A DNA stretch of 64,000 nucleotides from Cryoendolithus antarcticus. Taxonomy: Eukaryota; Ascomycota; Dothideomycetes; Cladosporiales; Cladosporiaceae. The stretch lies in contig NAJO01000004.1 of NCBI GenBank assembly GCA_002077065.1, positions 868,001 through 932,000 of the forward strand, given 5' to 3'. The position numbers were made by a program, and so were the translations under genes. How positions within the stretch are numbered: position 1 is the stretch's first letter; each line of letters begins with the position of its first letter. Below are positions 42,321 to 55,534 of this stretch, in pieces. Under the pieces are notes generated by a model, which was given only the letters and a program-made list of their open reading frames with translations, was not told the DNA's origin and made no database searches.

Positions 42321-43359
42321 TGGCAGTGTAGGCAGAGCAGAAAGTCTTGTGAGTGTATGACTTCCAATGCAGGCTATGAGTTGAATAAAGCTAATTGACT
42401 TGGATTGAACGATTGAGTGGTGAAGAAAGCAGTGACTAGTTGGTCGTATGTGAGAGGAGATGCAAGTGTAAGAAAGCCCAAGGCAGCCTACCCTTCATGT
42501 AGTACATGCTCAAGTACGGCGGTAGATTCATTGCCGTGATACATCCATATCGTACGTTCCTGAGCGTTCTCGTACTGTCGTAGACGACGGTGGACTCCTC
42601 GCGTTACGGCGTGCAGCCCAATGTCAGGTGGAGTGACCATGGACTGCACGACAGATAGAGCGCCTCAAGTATATGGTTCGTTTACCAAGTAAATGTCTCG
42701 AGACCAGGCGGGAGGTGCCGGCAAGCACTGTGGCATACTCTTGAAAGTCAGCATTGTCAGACCACCAGCGTTCACGGTGTCGCTCTGCCAAGGAGACAGC
42801 CCCAGATTGCTTCACGGCGGCCACCGATGCGTGGTGGGCAATGCCAAGGCCAACCTCGACGTTCCGAATCCCTCCGTTGTGGCATGACATGGTGAAATAA
42901 GGGCCGCTGCTCACCATCAGATATCACGGTCTTCTTCGCCACATGACAGTGAGTACGTGCAACGAGGGTTGCATGCCATCTGGCGGCGGTACTCCTCTGT
43001 AGTTAAGATGGTTCAATCTTCGTAACGCGTCGTGTCCGTAAGCTATAAAGATCCCGAGAGCATGGCTACTGCCATCTTCGTTATAGCTGAGATAGCGGTC
43101 CCAATGAACGCGCACTAGAGACGTGGAGGATCGACAGCGAAAGTCGCCCTGCGTGCTCTTACTGCCATTGAGTGACATAACACGTTTGCGGCTGTACTTA
43201 TAGTAGCACAAGAGCGTTTAGATCTATGTAGAAGATGAGCTCTGACATGCTGACTCATCCTTCATGTCCGCTCAATCAATCCCCCGAGATCGGCGAGGGA
43301 GCTCCCAAAAGTTAGGAGGATTTGCTGCAGCGTCCTTGTAACACAGACTAGCAGCTCCA
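42321..43359. promoter_or_regulatory. LYS12 upstream region
   Basis: About 1 kb before LYS12. It contains a consensus TGACTCA at 43251-43257. A minus frame at 42624-42917 (97 codons) shows no recognisable content. Confidence 0.45.
43251..43257 (+). promoter_or_regulatory. Gcn4/CPC1-type site TGACTCA before LYS12
   Basis: A perfect TGACTCA, followed by T, lies 103 bp before the LYS12 ATG. In fungi this is the binding site of the general amino acid control activator (Gcn4, CPC1, CpcA), and lysine genes are known targets. A single heptamer can occur by chance; the position and the gene make it credible. Confidence 0.6.
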
Positions 43360-44493
<1,134 letters not shown>

Positions 44494-44896
44494 ATCAAAC
44501 CCATTGTGCAAGAGGTGCAGAACTTGTCCACGAAATGTCCGATGAGCTATGGACACGACCATTTGGCCCGGCACAGCGAACGTGGAGTCACATTGGGATG
44601 ATGACCTTCACACGCATATTGAGAAGAAGTGCGTGTCCAATCAGCGTGCGGCTCTGCTAACCTGGAAAGATAAGTTCACTCCTCGTGACCTCTTACTTTT
44701 CGCAAGCCTGCACATTTCACCCATCACTACATCACTTCACATCAGCGCACTGAATCCCAACCCACAGCTACTTCCTGTCCGTTTTGTGTAACATTCGCTG
44801 CAATTTCCGCCCGTTGCGGACTCATCCCGAATACAATTCACTGACAGCACGCCGACTGCACCCGAAACACACCCTCACAGCATACTGGCATTCGAA
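44494..44896. other. Intergenic between LYS12 and the paralogue array
   Basis: About 400 bases; it should hold the promoter of array copy A. No coding frame is supported. Confidence 0.5.
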
Positions 44897-45748
44897 ATGA
44901 GCGACGCAGACAGACAGGAGCCCAGTAAAACCATGACGCCGCCGCGATGCCGTCTTCTCGAACTTCCAACTGAACTCCGTCTACACATCTACGACTTCGC
45001 CTTTCCATACCAGACGATCTACGTTCAAGCTGCGGCTGCCGTACATGTCTGGCGCAAAAACGAAGCATGGATCAGAGCGTTTGATCGACCTCCGTCCTTC
45101 TGTGGAGGACTTCTGCGTGCATCGAAATTGATTTACCGCGAAGCATCTCCGATCCTTTACGAGCGCACCACATTCAATATCGACCTTAAGCCGATGTCGC
45201 ACGAAGACATGCCCGGCAGGAAGTGGTGTGATATACAAGACTTGATCTTCAGCCCACATGTACAGAAAGTCTACTTGCATCTCCAGCACAGCGTACGGTC
45301 GTACTACAACCCTCGCATGTTGCTCGAGCCTCGGCCGAAGGATGATTGGGGACAAGTCATCCGCGCCGTGCTCATGGCGCTCTTCTACTGCGCATCCGCA
45401 TCATATGTACATCTGGAGCTGGACACGATACGCTACATCGACAACCAGCATCCACTGAGCCACTTCGAAGCTTTGCAGTGTTCGGGCGAAGTGTCCCTGC
45501 GCATGAAGGGCTGCGCGGATGAGAACGACCGGTTTGGCGGCGTGAGCGGCGTGTTCCTCCGGGACCCTACTCAGTTTTTCATGCAATCACGTGGTGCGCT
45601 CGGTCTGAACAGGCGCCGATATGATCCTTTCCTCCAGGACTTTATCAATCGCCTGGGCGCGTAGGTCTTCTCCCATACCTCATCGAATTGCTGCACGCAC
45701 GCTGACTGAGTGTACAGGAAGGTGCAATCCTGCGACTGGCACAACTGA
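44897..45748 (+). CDS. F-box/2EXR-like protein, array copy A
   Basis: Exon 1 44897-45660, a 57-nt intron (GTAGGT...CTGACTGAGTGTACAG) and a 31-base last exon 45718-45748 give 264 residues. The N-terminal motif CRLLELPTELRLHIYDFAFP is the F-box/2EXR-like opening common in dothideomycetes. A second family block follows: LLRASKLIYREASPILYERTTFNI. The last exon encodes LGA-KVQSCDWHN. Without splicing the frame stops directly after LGA, so this exon is easy to miss. This is the first of five tandem relatives up to 50.04 kb. Function is unknown; such proteins may be substrate receptors of SCF-type ligases, but that is inference from the N-terminal motif only. Confidence 0.82.
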
Positions 45749-46283
45749 GTACCGGTCTGACAACCTGGTATTACTGCACGATCGAGCGGTTGCCATCGAA
45801 ATGATGAGACTCTTCACTTTGGGAAGTCAGGCTGCGCAGGTAGAGTGCTTGTCTCGCGCCTATGACGGCTGCTCAATCTAGCCAACCGTACCATCGCTAC
45901 GATACGTACGCTATAGGAAGGTTCGACTTGCTCACCGGTAGGATGACAGGTACATTGACCTTGGTCTTTGTACAATCATGGAGACATCAAGTCTGTGGCG
46001 TCGCAATATGAGCAGGAAGGTATGGGCTTTGAAACTCAAATTCAAGGCAGAAAGAGGTCCTTCCTGCGCTCTTTCCCCGTATATCTTTACTTCGGCTTTC
46101 TTTACCTTACTTTGACTTACTTCACTGTTCGATCCCCGGTTCCATCAACTCACAGTACCAGAGACAATGGTGTCATTCGCACTTCGACACGCCGGCCAGT
46201 CTTGATCAGCAATCTCACTGTTCAGCATGCTCCTCGATGATCGTCTTCAAGTGACCGTCACATACACACCACTGTCTTCGAAC
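45749..46283. other. Spacer between array copies A and B
   Basis: 535 bases. No coding frame is supported; pyrimidine-rich sequence near 46080-46120 probably belongs to the copy B promoter. Confidence 0.5.
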
Positions 46284-47010
46284 ATGGCACAACTTTCATG
46301 TCGACTCTTCGGGATTCCTCCAGAGCTGCGCCTACGAATCTACGAATTACTCTTTCCCGCTGAGGTCTGCATCATGCACGTTTCTCGCATCGTGCGTGCA
46401 CGGCATCACAACAAGGGCAAGACTAAGATAACCTCGGCTCCCATATACATGGAGCTGCTGCGAACCTGCCGAACAATCTACAACGAGGCCTCCCCAGTCC
46501 TCTACAAGCATGCAATCTTCGACATCTCGGTCACGCAAATGCTCACCATGGACGGGAACTCCCCGAAGCTGTGTTGGCTGGATGATCTCGTTCTAAGCCC
46601 CCACTTACGAAATGTCTACTTGCACAATTCCGAGTTCCTCTTTGATGACCTCCAGATTGAGTACGGATTCGAGGAGACCATTGCAAAGCTGGTCGACAAG
46701 CTCAATAAGCGTCCGTCCATCACCTGGCTGCACATCAACATGGAGATCGGACGTTTGCATGAATGTGCACAACATTTTGAGGGCTTCAAAGATCTAGACT
46801 GCCCTGGAGCTGTTATAACTATCTCGACTTCCTGTCCGACTACAAGGTTGAGGCCTGACGGTGTGATGCCGGCAAATGGGGCTGCGATGCTGGATCGAAT
46901 CATGACACGTTTGGGAGCGTGAGTTACGATATTTGTTCCCAGCCATGCACGGTGCAGGAGCTGACATGTTTTGCAGCAAGGTTCAAACCTGTGAGTGGCA
47001 TGATCGGTAG
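46284..47010 (+). CDS. F-box/2EXR-like protein, array copy B
   Basis: Exons 46284-46918 and 46977-47010, with a 58-nt intron (GTGAGT, branch GCTGAC, TTTTGCAG), give 222 residues. The start MAQLSCRLFGIPPELRLRIYELLFP aligns with copies A and E; an upstream in-frame ATG at 46227 adds 19 residues that the relatives lack. The shared block LLRTCRTIYNEASPVLYKHAIFDI is followed by LCWLDDLVLSPHLRNVYLH. The last exon gives LGA-KVQTCEWHDR, matching the terminal motif of the family. Function unknown. Confidence 0.82.
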
Positions 47011-47640
47011 GGATGACGTGGTTGAGTATTGGAGATGGTATGACATGCAATCCATCGCCTCACGGAAAGCTGTCTGCTGGGTGGGACTTCGCTGGACAGT
47101 GTGTCGCTGTGACGATTCGGCACATAAGACTGGCATCTGCGCTGGGAGAATCACAGGTCTCACAGACCCCAGGCGAGCCTGCTCTCGGGCTGGCGTTACC
47201 GGGCTTAGTGGCTTGCTCAACAGTGTAAAGAATGTTTCGTTCGATGCAAGACGGGTCGTAGTGGCAGGCTGATCGTGCCTAAAAGAACGTCAAAGGTGCA
47301 GACTGCCAGATCGTGTGGAAGGTCCCACATTGACTTCTCTTCTTCACTCCGCGACTCTACTTCACTTCATTACTCCGAGTGAGCGTGGGTTTACGCATGT
47401 GTAGCCCCATGGCATCACATGTAAGCTGCCATGTGGCTCCACCCTGCTTTGATCATTCATATCTCCCCAAGCTTACGATTCCAAACCCCTTCTCCTACAC
47501 ACAACACTTCGCAGACAAGGCATACTCACACGATGTTGAAAAGCACAACCCAGGATATGGTTGCAACGCGGAAAGCGAGCAGAGCGCGATCCAAAGCGTT
47601 ACAGGCTATAGCGCAGAAGGAACGTGATCGAAAAGCTGCC
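47011..47640. other. Spacer between array copies B and C
   Basis: About 630 bases. An ATG frame from 47534 runs into copy C in the wrong register; otherwise nothing is seen. Confidence 0.45.
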
Positions 47641-48355
47641 TCCCATTCCGCTTCCTTGATCTTCCTGCAGGGCTACGTCTGCCGGTCTACGAGTTCGCAT
47701 TCCTCGACCAAATCGTGACTCTGCAGGTTGCTCGCAGTGTACGGATCTTTGATCCACTCGAACGAATCTCAACGGTCGGTCACGCCGGACTTTTGACGAC
47801 ATGCCGCGCAATCTACGCCGAGGCGAAACCAATCCTGTACAAGAAGACGATCTTCGACATCACCTTGTTGGCAGAGGATTATCCGTCTTACTCAAGCCGA
47901 AAACTCTGCTGGCTAGATGACTTACGCATCGGAGCTACACAGAGCGTCTACTTGCGGGTTCCGGATCGGATTTGAGGCGGGAAGGGTGTGCAGGCTTTCG
48001 CTCTGACGGCCAGAGTCATGATTCAAAAGATCGTGGCCATCGGCCACCCTCGTCGGCTACATCTAGAGCTCCAAGATGTTTGCGCGAAAGCGATGGAGGA
48101 GCTACAGAGCGTAAGATGCCAGCAGTCCATTACGATGTGTCTCGTGAAGTCGGCGTGGCCCATGAAGGAGGACGTACAGGTTGATCCTGGGAGCAACTCG
48201 GAGGCGTTCCTCGACTTGGCAGATCAACTCAAAGCGTTAGTACAAGTCCGTGGCGAAGTAAATACTTTGCATCTACTGATTTGAGACGCAGAACCATACA
48301 GCCATGCACGTGGCACAGGCAGCATCTGCTCGAAGCTGGCCAAGCGGACCCATAA
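47641..48355 (+). pseudogene. F-box/2EXR-like protein, array copy C, broken
   Basis: The family register runs CLPFRFLDLPAGLRLPVYEF...LLTTCRAIYAEAKPILYKKTIFDI...KLCWLDDLRIG, as in copies A, B and E. It has no start codon in frame: a TGA lies just upstream, and the ATG frame from 47534 enters in a different register, implying a frameshift near 47630. An in-frame TGA at 47973-47975 interrupts the middle; after it the same register continues (RVMIQKIVAIGHPRRLHLEL). The terminal intron (48236-48291) and last exon (ending 48355, ATIQPCTWHR...) are still intact in phase. Decay therefore looks recent. A functional product would need recoding or unrecognised introns. Confidence 0.72.
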
Positions 48356-48639
48356 ACAGCCCGACATCTGCAATTGCGTCGCGGCATAATGCTTCCTATG
48401 CCTAGACACCCCACTCTCAGGTATCAATTGGCAGCGTACACCTCTTGATGCACAGGGTGGATCGCCGCACAAGCAGTGAAGACCTCCGACCTCTCTTGGG
48501 TGGCCAGGCGGCACCGGGAATGATCTGGGGTTTGTTGCTCAGGTGATACCCCGAAAGCTTCACATTCAGCCATGGCGGCAAAGACGGAAATTGGGCGATT
48601 GGTACAGCTACCAGATGGCATGGGCATTCAAACGCCTCG

Positions 48640-48981
48640 ACAGTCCGCAGATTGCGGTACCATGATCGACAGAATCCCTATGATAGCTTCGTAAGTGTCC
48701 AGCTCGGCCGTGACTTGAAGCGCCTCAAATTTTTGCAATGCCCGGGTGGATTGACGATGTATGTGGAGGAGCTTCACGGGTGGCTCAAGCGACCCGACCG
48801 ACCCGAGCTTGTGTACGAGGAGCTGGAATGGTTCCAGAGGATGACGAAGTATGTGGGCGGGTCAGTATAATCGTCCTGTCTATACAGATGCGAGTGTGAG
48901 GAAGCTGACATGCCTCGCAGCAAGTTCCAGCCGTGCGATTGGTATTCACCTACAGATCTCCCGTTGGATCGTCGGCATTGA
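48640..48981 (+). pseudogene. F-box/2EXR-like family fragment, array copy D (5'-truncated)
   Basis: Only the C-terminal third is recognisable: LKRLKFLQCPGGLTMYVEE aligns with the FEKLQCEGTVTM / FEALQCSGEVSL segment of copies E and A. Then comes a GTCAGT donor at 48861 and a CTCGCAG acceptor, in the same phase 2, and a last exon 48921-48981 with GG-KFQPCDWYSPTDLP. No N-terminal motif lies upstream before copy C ends. It could be a degraded copy or a very diverged short gene. Confidence 0.6.
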
Positions 48982-49261
48982 GTGCGCCGACGGGGAAATG
49001 GAGGACTCGGCAGCTCTTTGCTGATTGACGAGCCTTGAGGATTAGCTTCGGTAGATGAGGGAAGTCGGCTTATATATGGCGGGCGCGGAACTTCACTTCA
49101 AACCTTCACTTCCAGTGAGTGAAGTTAGCGGTGGTCAGTGTCCTATCACGTGTCCTCCGCAGCGCCTTCCTACTCCTGCTGATCAGTCACTCGTTGCGTC
49201 GTAATACTAACCGTCCACCTCTTCATACCATACAGTCACACACGTACCAACACCTCATACC

Positions 49262-50036
49262 ATGGCATCCCTAAGATGCCACCTGCTTGAACTCCCGCCA
49301 GAGCTACGCTTGCGCATCTACGACTTCCTCTTTCCACCAAGCAAGTGCTACTTCGACTTCGGGGCCTGCTGTCGTAGTGTGCGAACCCGGAAGAACTGGG
49401 CATATCTGCGACAAGACAAGTGCCTGCGCCTCATTCCAGTCGCGCTTCTGCAGACATGCCGGACTATCCATGAAGAATCGGCGCCCATCTTGTACGATCG
49501 CACCATGTTCGAGTTCAATTTCTTCGACTTGTATGACTATGGTCACGGAGGAGGACAGCTGTGTGCGTTACATGAATTTCGCATAAGCGCATCCATACAG
49601 CATGTGTACATGAGGTTCAACCCGCACCTGTATTTCAGCGATTACGACAAAGATCTTGGCGAAGTTCTCGGTACAGTCTTCAGGCAACTGAGTTTTGGTG
49701 TTTCGCTGCGTCGGCTGCATCTCGAGATACACGACTTCTGGAACCACGGATTCGGCTATACCACCGAACAGCGTAAGCGATGCGCAGTGCATCGATTCGA
49801 GAAGCTCCAGTGCGAAGGCACCGTGACTATGAGCGCCGAAAATGCAAGCCTCGTCGTATCCGCGCGAACCCAATATCTGAGACCGGAATTCTACCAGCTG
49901 GTGAAGTGGCTCAAGGCGTTAGTACAACATCTGTTCTCCAAGGCGCCGTGGAGCACTTACTGACTGCCGGATCAGGACTATTCAGCCATGCTCGTGGCAC
50001 AGACATAGTCTCAAGGAGGACTATCCAGAACCGTGA
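49262..50036 (+). CDS. F-box/2EXR-like protein, array copy E
   Basis: Exons 49262-49917 and 49976-50036, with a 58-nt intron (GTTAGT, CTTACTGACTG branch region, ATCAG), give 238 residues. The start MASLRCHLLELPPELRLRIYDFLFP is the clearest version of the family N-terminus. The shared block is LLQTCRTIHEESAPILYDRTMFEF. The last exon gives KA-TIQPCSWHRHSLKEDYPEP. The unspliced frame would add an unrelated tail (LVQHLFSKAPW), which the relatives do not share. Copies C and E share the ATIQPC(T/S)WHR ending and the GTTAGTACAA donor, so they are each other's closest relatives at the 3' end. Function unknown. Confidence 0.82.
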
Positions 50037-50419
50037 GCAGGTGGCGGGACTGTAGACTTGGTACGTGAGCGCGAGCTGTTTGTTATTCCTGACCTTGCGC
50101 TGACACACGTCTATCTAGCGTACAGAGCTCGTAGGACCCAAGGCTAACTGTCCCGGCTTGGTGCATCGACAGAACGTGGGATCATGGCACCGGTAGCGGA
50201 ATGAGGCCCATGCAGCGTGCAGACTGCGCGAGTGCCACACTGAAGGGCGACAGGGACACTGATATGGCCGGCATGACCGAAGGCGTATGGCGTGCGTTGC
50301 TTGCGGATGCCGGAACATTGTGTCTTGCTCTGACTCCGGGGTTGCCTGCATGGTCGTAGATATTGCTAAGACCTCAGGCAGACGACTGCTTCATCATGCA
50401 ATAGGCTTACCAACACACT
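50037..50419. other. Intergenic between array copy E and RVB1
   Basis: About 380 bases holding convergent 3' regions. No supported frame. Confidence 0.5.
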
Positions 50420-52434
<2,015 letters not shown>

Positions 52435-53257
52435 ATGGCCTCCCTCCGCACCGCTCAACCCTCAGTCAGCTCCATCTTCCGCTTCACCACCCAGCCCGCC
52501 TCCTCCACACGCCGCTGCGCCCAGTGCCTGAAGTCACAACGCTGTCCCTTCTCCTCCTTCCGCCCGCGAATGCAATCTTCAAAACGGCCCCTCATGACCG
52601 AGTCCGCAGCCTACAGACCGCAAACCCTAGACCCGAATCTCATGCCGCCACCTCGGAACGCAGGAGTGCCAGAGACGAGCATAGCAGGTGAACAGACAGG
52701 CTTCGGGAGTACGAGCTGGCCGCCAAATGCACCGCGGGAGCGGCAGGAGGGCGAAAGTGAGAAGGAGGCACAGAAGAGTAGGCCTGCGCCGTCGCCTATA
52801 CTGCAGGAGGCTACGCCGACACCGTCTCCAGCTGCAGTACCGCCGAAGAAGAAGTCCAAGCTCCGCGCCCGCAAAGCACCGATAAATCTCACCCGTGGCG
52901 CTGTCGTGCAACTACGCCAACTCTTCGACCAACCCACATCCCAACTCATACGGGTAGGCGTCAAGAACCGAGGATGCTCAGGTCTGGCGTATCACTTGGA
53001 GTACGTGGACAAGGCTGGGGCATTTGATGAGAGCGTAGAGCAGGATGGGGTGAAGGTCTTGATTGATAGCAAGGCGTTATTCAGTATCATTGGGAGCGAG
53101 ATGGATTGGGTTGAGGATAAGCTGAGTGCAAGGTTTGTGTTTCGGAATCCGAATATAAGTGAGTTATCCTCTCTTGAGTATATGTGGAAAGGACGTGTTG
53201 CTGACTTACCTCGTAGCGGAACAATGCGGCTGTGGCGAATCGTTCAGTATATCATAG
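52435..53257 (+). CDS. ISA1: Mitochondrial iron-sulphur assembly protein (A-type carrier)
   Basis: Exons 52435-53158 and 53217-53257, with a 58-nt intron (GTGAGT...CTGACTTACCTCGTAG), give 254 residues. The N-terminus is Arg/Ser-rich with few acidic residues, a mitochondrial presequence, followed by a long Pro/Glu-rich linker. The A-type domain starts at APINLTRGAVVQLRQLF. The three cluster-binding cysteines are in VGVKNRGCSGLAYHLEYV and, after the splice, NPNITEQCGCGESFSIS; the last exon is essential for two of the three. Isa1 with Isa2 and Iba57 makes [4Fe-4S] clusters for aconitase-type and radical-SAM enzymes in the matrix, which would include homoaconitase of the lysine pathway. Confidence 0.95.
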
Positions 53258-53363
53258 TCAACGCGAACCACAAATACCGGGACGGCGACACGAACATCAG
53301 AGCCTCCTGGGCTCAGTACAGATACACTATCTACAACCTCGAGCTAGGTCCCCTCTCACCTAG

Positions 53364-53888
53364 TCAGAAAACCCCCTTCTCATAGTCAACCACTCGCACA
53401 TTCGCCACATGCTCCCCAATGTCCTTCACAAACTGCACATGCTTCGGGTCTTCATGCAGATAGTAATCCCGATCCTTCTGGTTTTCGAACTCGCACACGA
53501 AGCCGTGCGTAAAACCGCCCTGCACGGCGAAAGTCAGCACATGAAGAATGATGGTTGACGCAGGCAGTGAAGGATCGGGGCACAGGAGGGGCAAGACAGG
53601 AGACGGGGGGGATGGGAGATCTTACAGCTTGGTTCTCGGGACTGTTGTCTTTCCCGCCGCCATGGGAGGTGATGTAGGATTTCTGGGTGGTGGGGTGGAC
53701 GCAGATGGAGGGTAGGCCGGCCATGCGGTCGCAGATCTGGGGAGTTGTCAATGCTTGGGCCGGGGGTAGGCAGGGCTTGATGTAGTGGGAGGTGGGCAGG
53801 GGGGAGCTGGGGAGGACCGCACCTCTGAGACTTGTGCCTCGCTTGCGGAGGACTTGAACTCGAAGAGCACGATGTGGATGATCGTCAT
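53364..53888 (-). CDS. Dabb (dimeric alpha/beta barrel, stress-responsive) domain protein
   Basis: Three exons, 53888-53823, 53736-53626 and 53519-53364, give 110 residues. The introns are 86 nt (GTGCGG...CCCCAG) and 106 nt (GTAAGA, branch GCTGAC, GTGCAG). The join reads MTIIHIVLFEFKSSASEAQV...GLPSICVHPTTQKSYI...DNSPENQAGGFTHGFVCEFENQKDRDYYLHEDPKHVQFVK, the full Dabb pattern with the HIVLF first strand and the DRDYYL..DPKH helix. Such small dimeric proteins occur as stress-responsive proteins or as cyclases/olivetolic-acid-cyclase-like enzymes; the activity here is unknown. Its 3' end is 106 bp from that of ISA1 (convergent). Confidence 0.88.
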
Positions 53889-54351
53889 GATATCAAAGTG
53901 TTGTAGCTTGCAATGGTCTAGTAGCTAAGGTAGTAGCTGCGCGTAGAGACTGATCGATGTGGTGATGCTCAAATATCTAAGTCTCCTCGACCAAACAATC
54001 TGTGTGATTGATTATGGACGGTCTCAAAGGACTGATACGCCCACTTCGATTATTCGATCGTTGGTGGACGATGACGTTCTTCCACTTTACATATAGCCGG
54101 TCATAACATCATGTAGCCATGTCGTGGGCACGCGACGCGTCTAGTCTTCGTTGTGGCGCAGACATATGTGTGTTCTGGGAACATCATATGACCTCACGTT
54201 GTCGATGGTGTGCTGAGACAGCCTTCCTGCTCACGTGAACACTAACCTTCAATAAAGCTCTCGCCAGTACGACCATGGCTCTCACCCGGGACTACCGATC
54301 TCAGTAGTGGTCTACACCTAATCTGCAACTCGTCCCAAAGACCCGTTCACG
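53889..54351. promoter_or_regulatory. Divergent Dabb / DSC3 promoter region
   Basis: 463 bases between the two starts. No coding frame or named site is seen. Confidence 0.45.
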
Positions 54352-55272
54352 ATGGCCAAGTCCCCTCCGAAACCCTCGGCAATAGGCTTGGACGTGATCA
54401 TCCGCTTCTCGACCTCCAACCCCGACCTCTTGCTGCCCATTTCCCACCCAGCGACCACTTCAGCTTTGTCGCTGAAGCAGCTTATTCGCTCGAAGGTCCC
54501 TGCGCCAGCTGCCACAGCCAGACTGCGGCTTATTCATGCTGGGAAAGTCGTGCCGGACGCAGAGGCGCTGGGTAGAAGTCTACATGCCAGGATCACGCCG
54601 CCGCCGAGACGAGCAGAGGAAGATGAAGGGAGTGAGAAGAAGAAGGGGAAGAGGGCTGTGCGGGAAGATGGGACGAAGGGAGAGGATGTGGAGAGGGTAA
54701 GGGTGTACGTGCATTGCTCCGTGGGCGAGGAACTCAGCGCGAGGGACTTGGCGGAAGAGGCGGATGGGGCTGTGAGGGCGGATGCGAAGCTCGCGCAGAA
54801 CAGTCAAGCTAGGATAGCGGACGATGGAATTTCTATGCAAGCGGCGAGTAAGGCCGAACGGCTGGTAGACAACGAGGCTACATCTACAACCCCGGCTCCG
54901 CGCGGCTTCGATCGCCTCCTCACTGCAGGCTTCACAACAGCGGAAGTGGCCACCCTGCGCAGTCAATTCCTCTCGATCCAGTCTCATACCCATACTCCCG
55001 ATACAATGCCACAAGGCCAGGAGCTCCTCTTGCTCGAGGAGCGCTGGCTGGAGACTTCAAATGCACCAGGCGCAGTTGGTGGTGCCGAAGCCGAAGATGT
55101 CGGCGGGCTTGACGACTTACTCCGAGGGACGTTCACCGGCTTCTTCTGGCCCATGGGTGCAATGTTCTGGCTTGCGCGGGAAGACGGCGTGTGGAGTGGA
55201 CGGCGGCAGGCGTGTACCATTGCCGGGTTCGCGGTAAATGTGAGCTTCGGACTGTTCAGACTACTGAGCTGA
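54352..55272 (+). CDS. DSC3: Dsc E3 ubiquitin ligase complex subunit 3 (DUF2407 protein)
   Basis: A single exon of 306 residues. The N-terminus is a ubiquitin-like domain, LDVIIRFSTSNPDLLLPI...SLKQLIRSKVP...RLRLIHAGKVVPD, then a basic linker. The C-terminal DUF2407 part begins GFDRLLTAGFTTAEVATLRSQF, followed by LLLLEERWLE and DDLLRGTFTGFFWPMGAMFWL. Two hydrophobic segments near the end (GFFWPMGAMFWLAR and TIAGFAVNVSFGLFRLL) would span the membrane. In fission yeast Dsc3 is part of the Golgi Dsc ligase that activates the SREBP factor Sre1 under low oxygen; in filamentous fungi the complex serves hypoxia adaptation and virulence of pathogens. The domain order fits well. Confidence 0.92.
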   Translation: MAKSPPKPSAIGLDVIIRFSTSNPDLLLPISHPATTSALSLKQLIRSKVPAPAATARLRLIHAGKVVPDAEALGRSLHARITPPPRRAEEDEGSEKKKGKRAVREDGTKGEDVERVRVYVHCSVGEELSARDLAEEADGAVRADAKLAQNSQARIADDGISMQAASKAERLVDNEATSTTPAPRGFDRLLTAGFTTAEVATLRSQFLSIQSHTHTPDTMPQGQELLLLEERWLETSNAPGAVGGAEAEDVGGLDDLLRGTFTGFFWPMGAMFWLAREDGVWSGRRQACTIAGFAVNVSFGLFRLLS

Positions 55273-55534
55273 AGCTCTAGCTACGCTCTCTTGAAAGTTC
55301 GAGGGCTTCTCATGCACTTATCGACCGCACCACCGCCGTGAGCTACTACTTCAACCTCCATGAAGAGAGGCACCCCACGGGTGGCTCACGTCAATTGTTC
55401 GACGCTGTCTCTCATTGACACTTGAAGTGGCAGAAACGATGTCGCAGCGTAGTCGATAGTAGCATAAGAGAGCTTCAGATTCTGATGATAGCGGAGGTAG
55501 TAACCACCCTCCCAGGGTACTGGCATGGTGCGGT

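Noticed and set aside
42624..42917. 97-codon minus frame upstream of LYS12
   Set aside because: No recognisable content, and it lies in a region expected to be promoter.
47534..47718. ATG frame at 47534 as the start of array copy C
   Set aside because: It enters the family region in the wrong register, and no intron with acceptable sites was found that would correct it.
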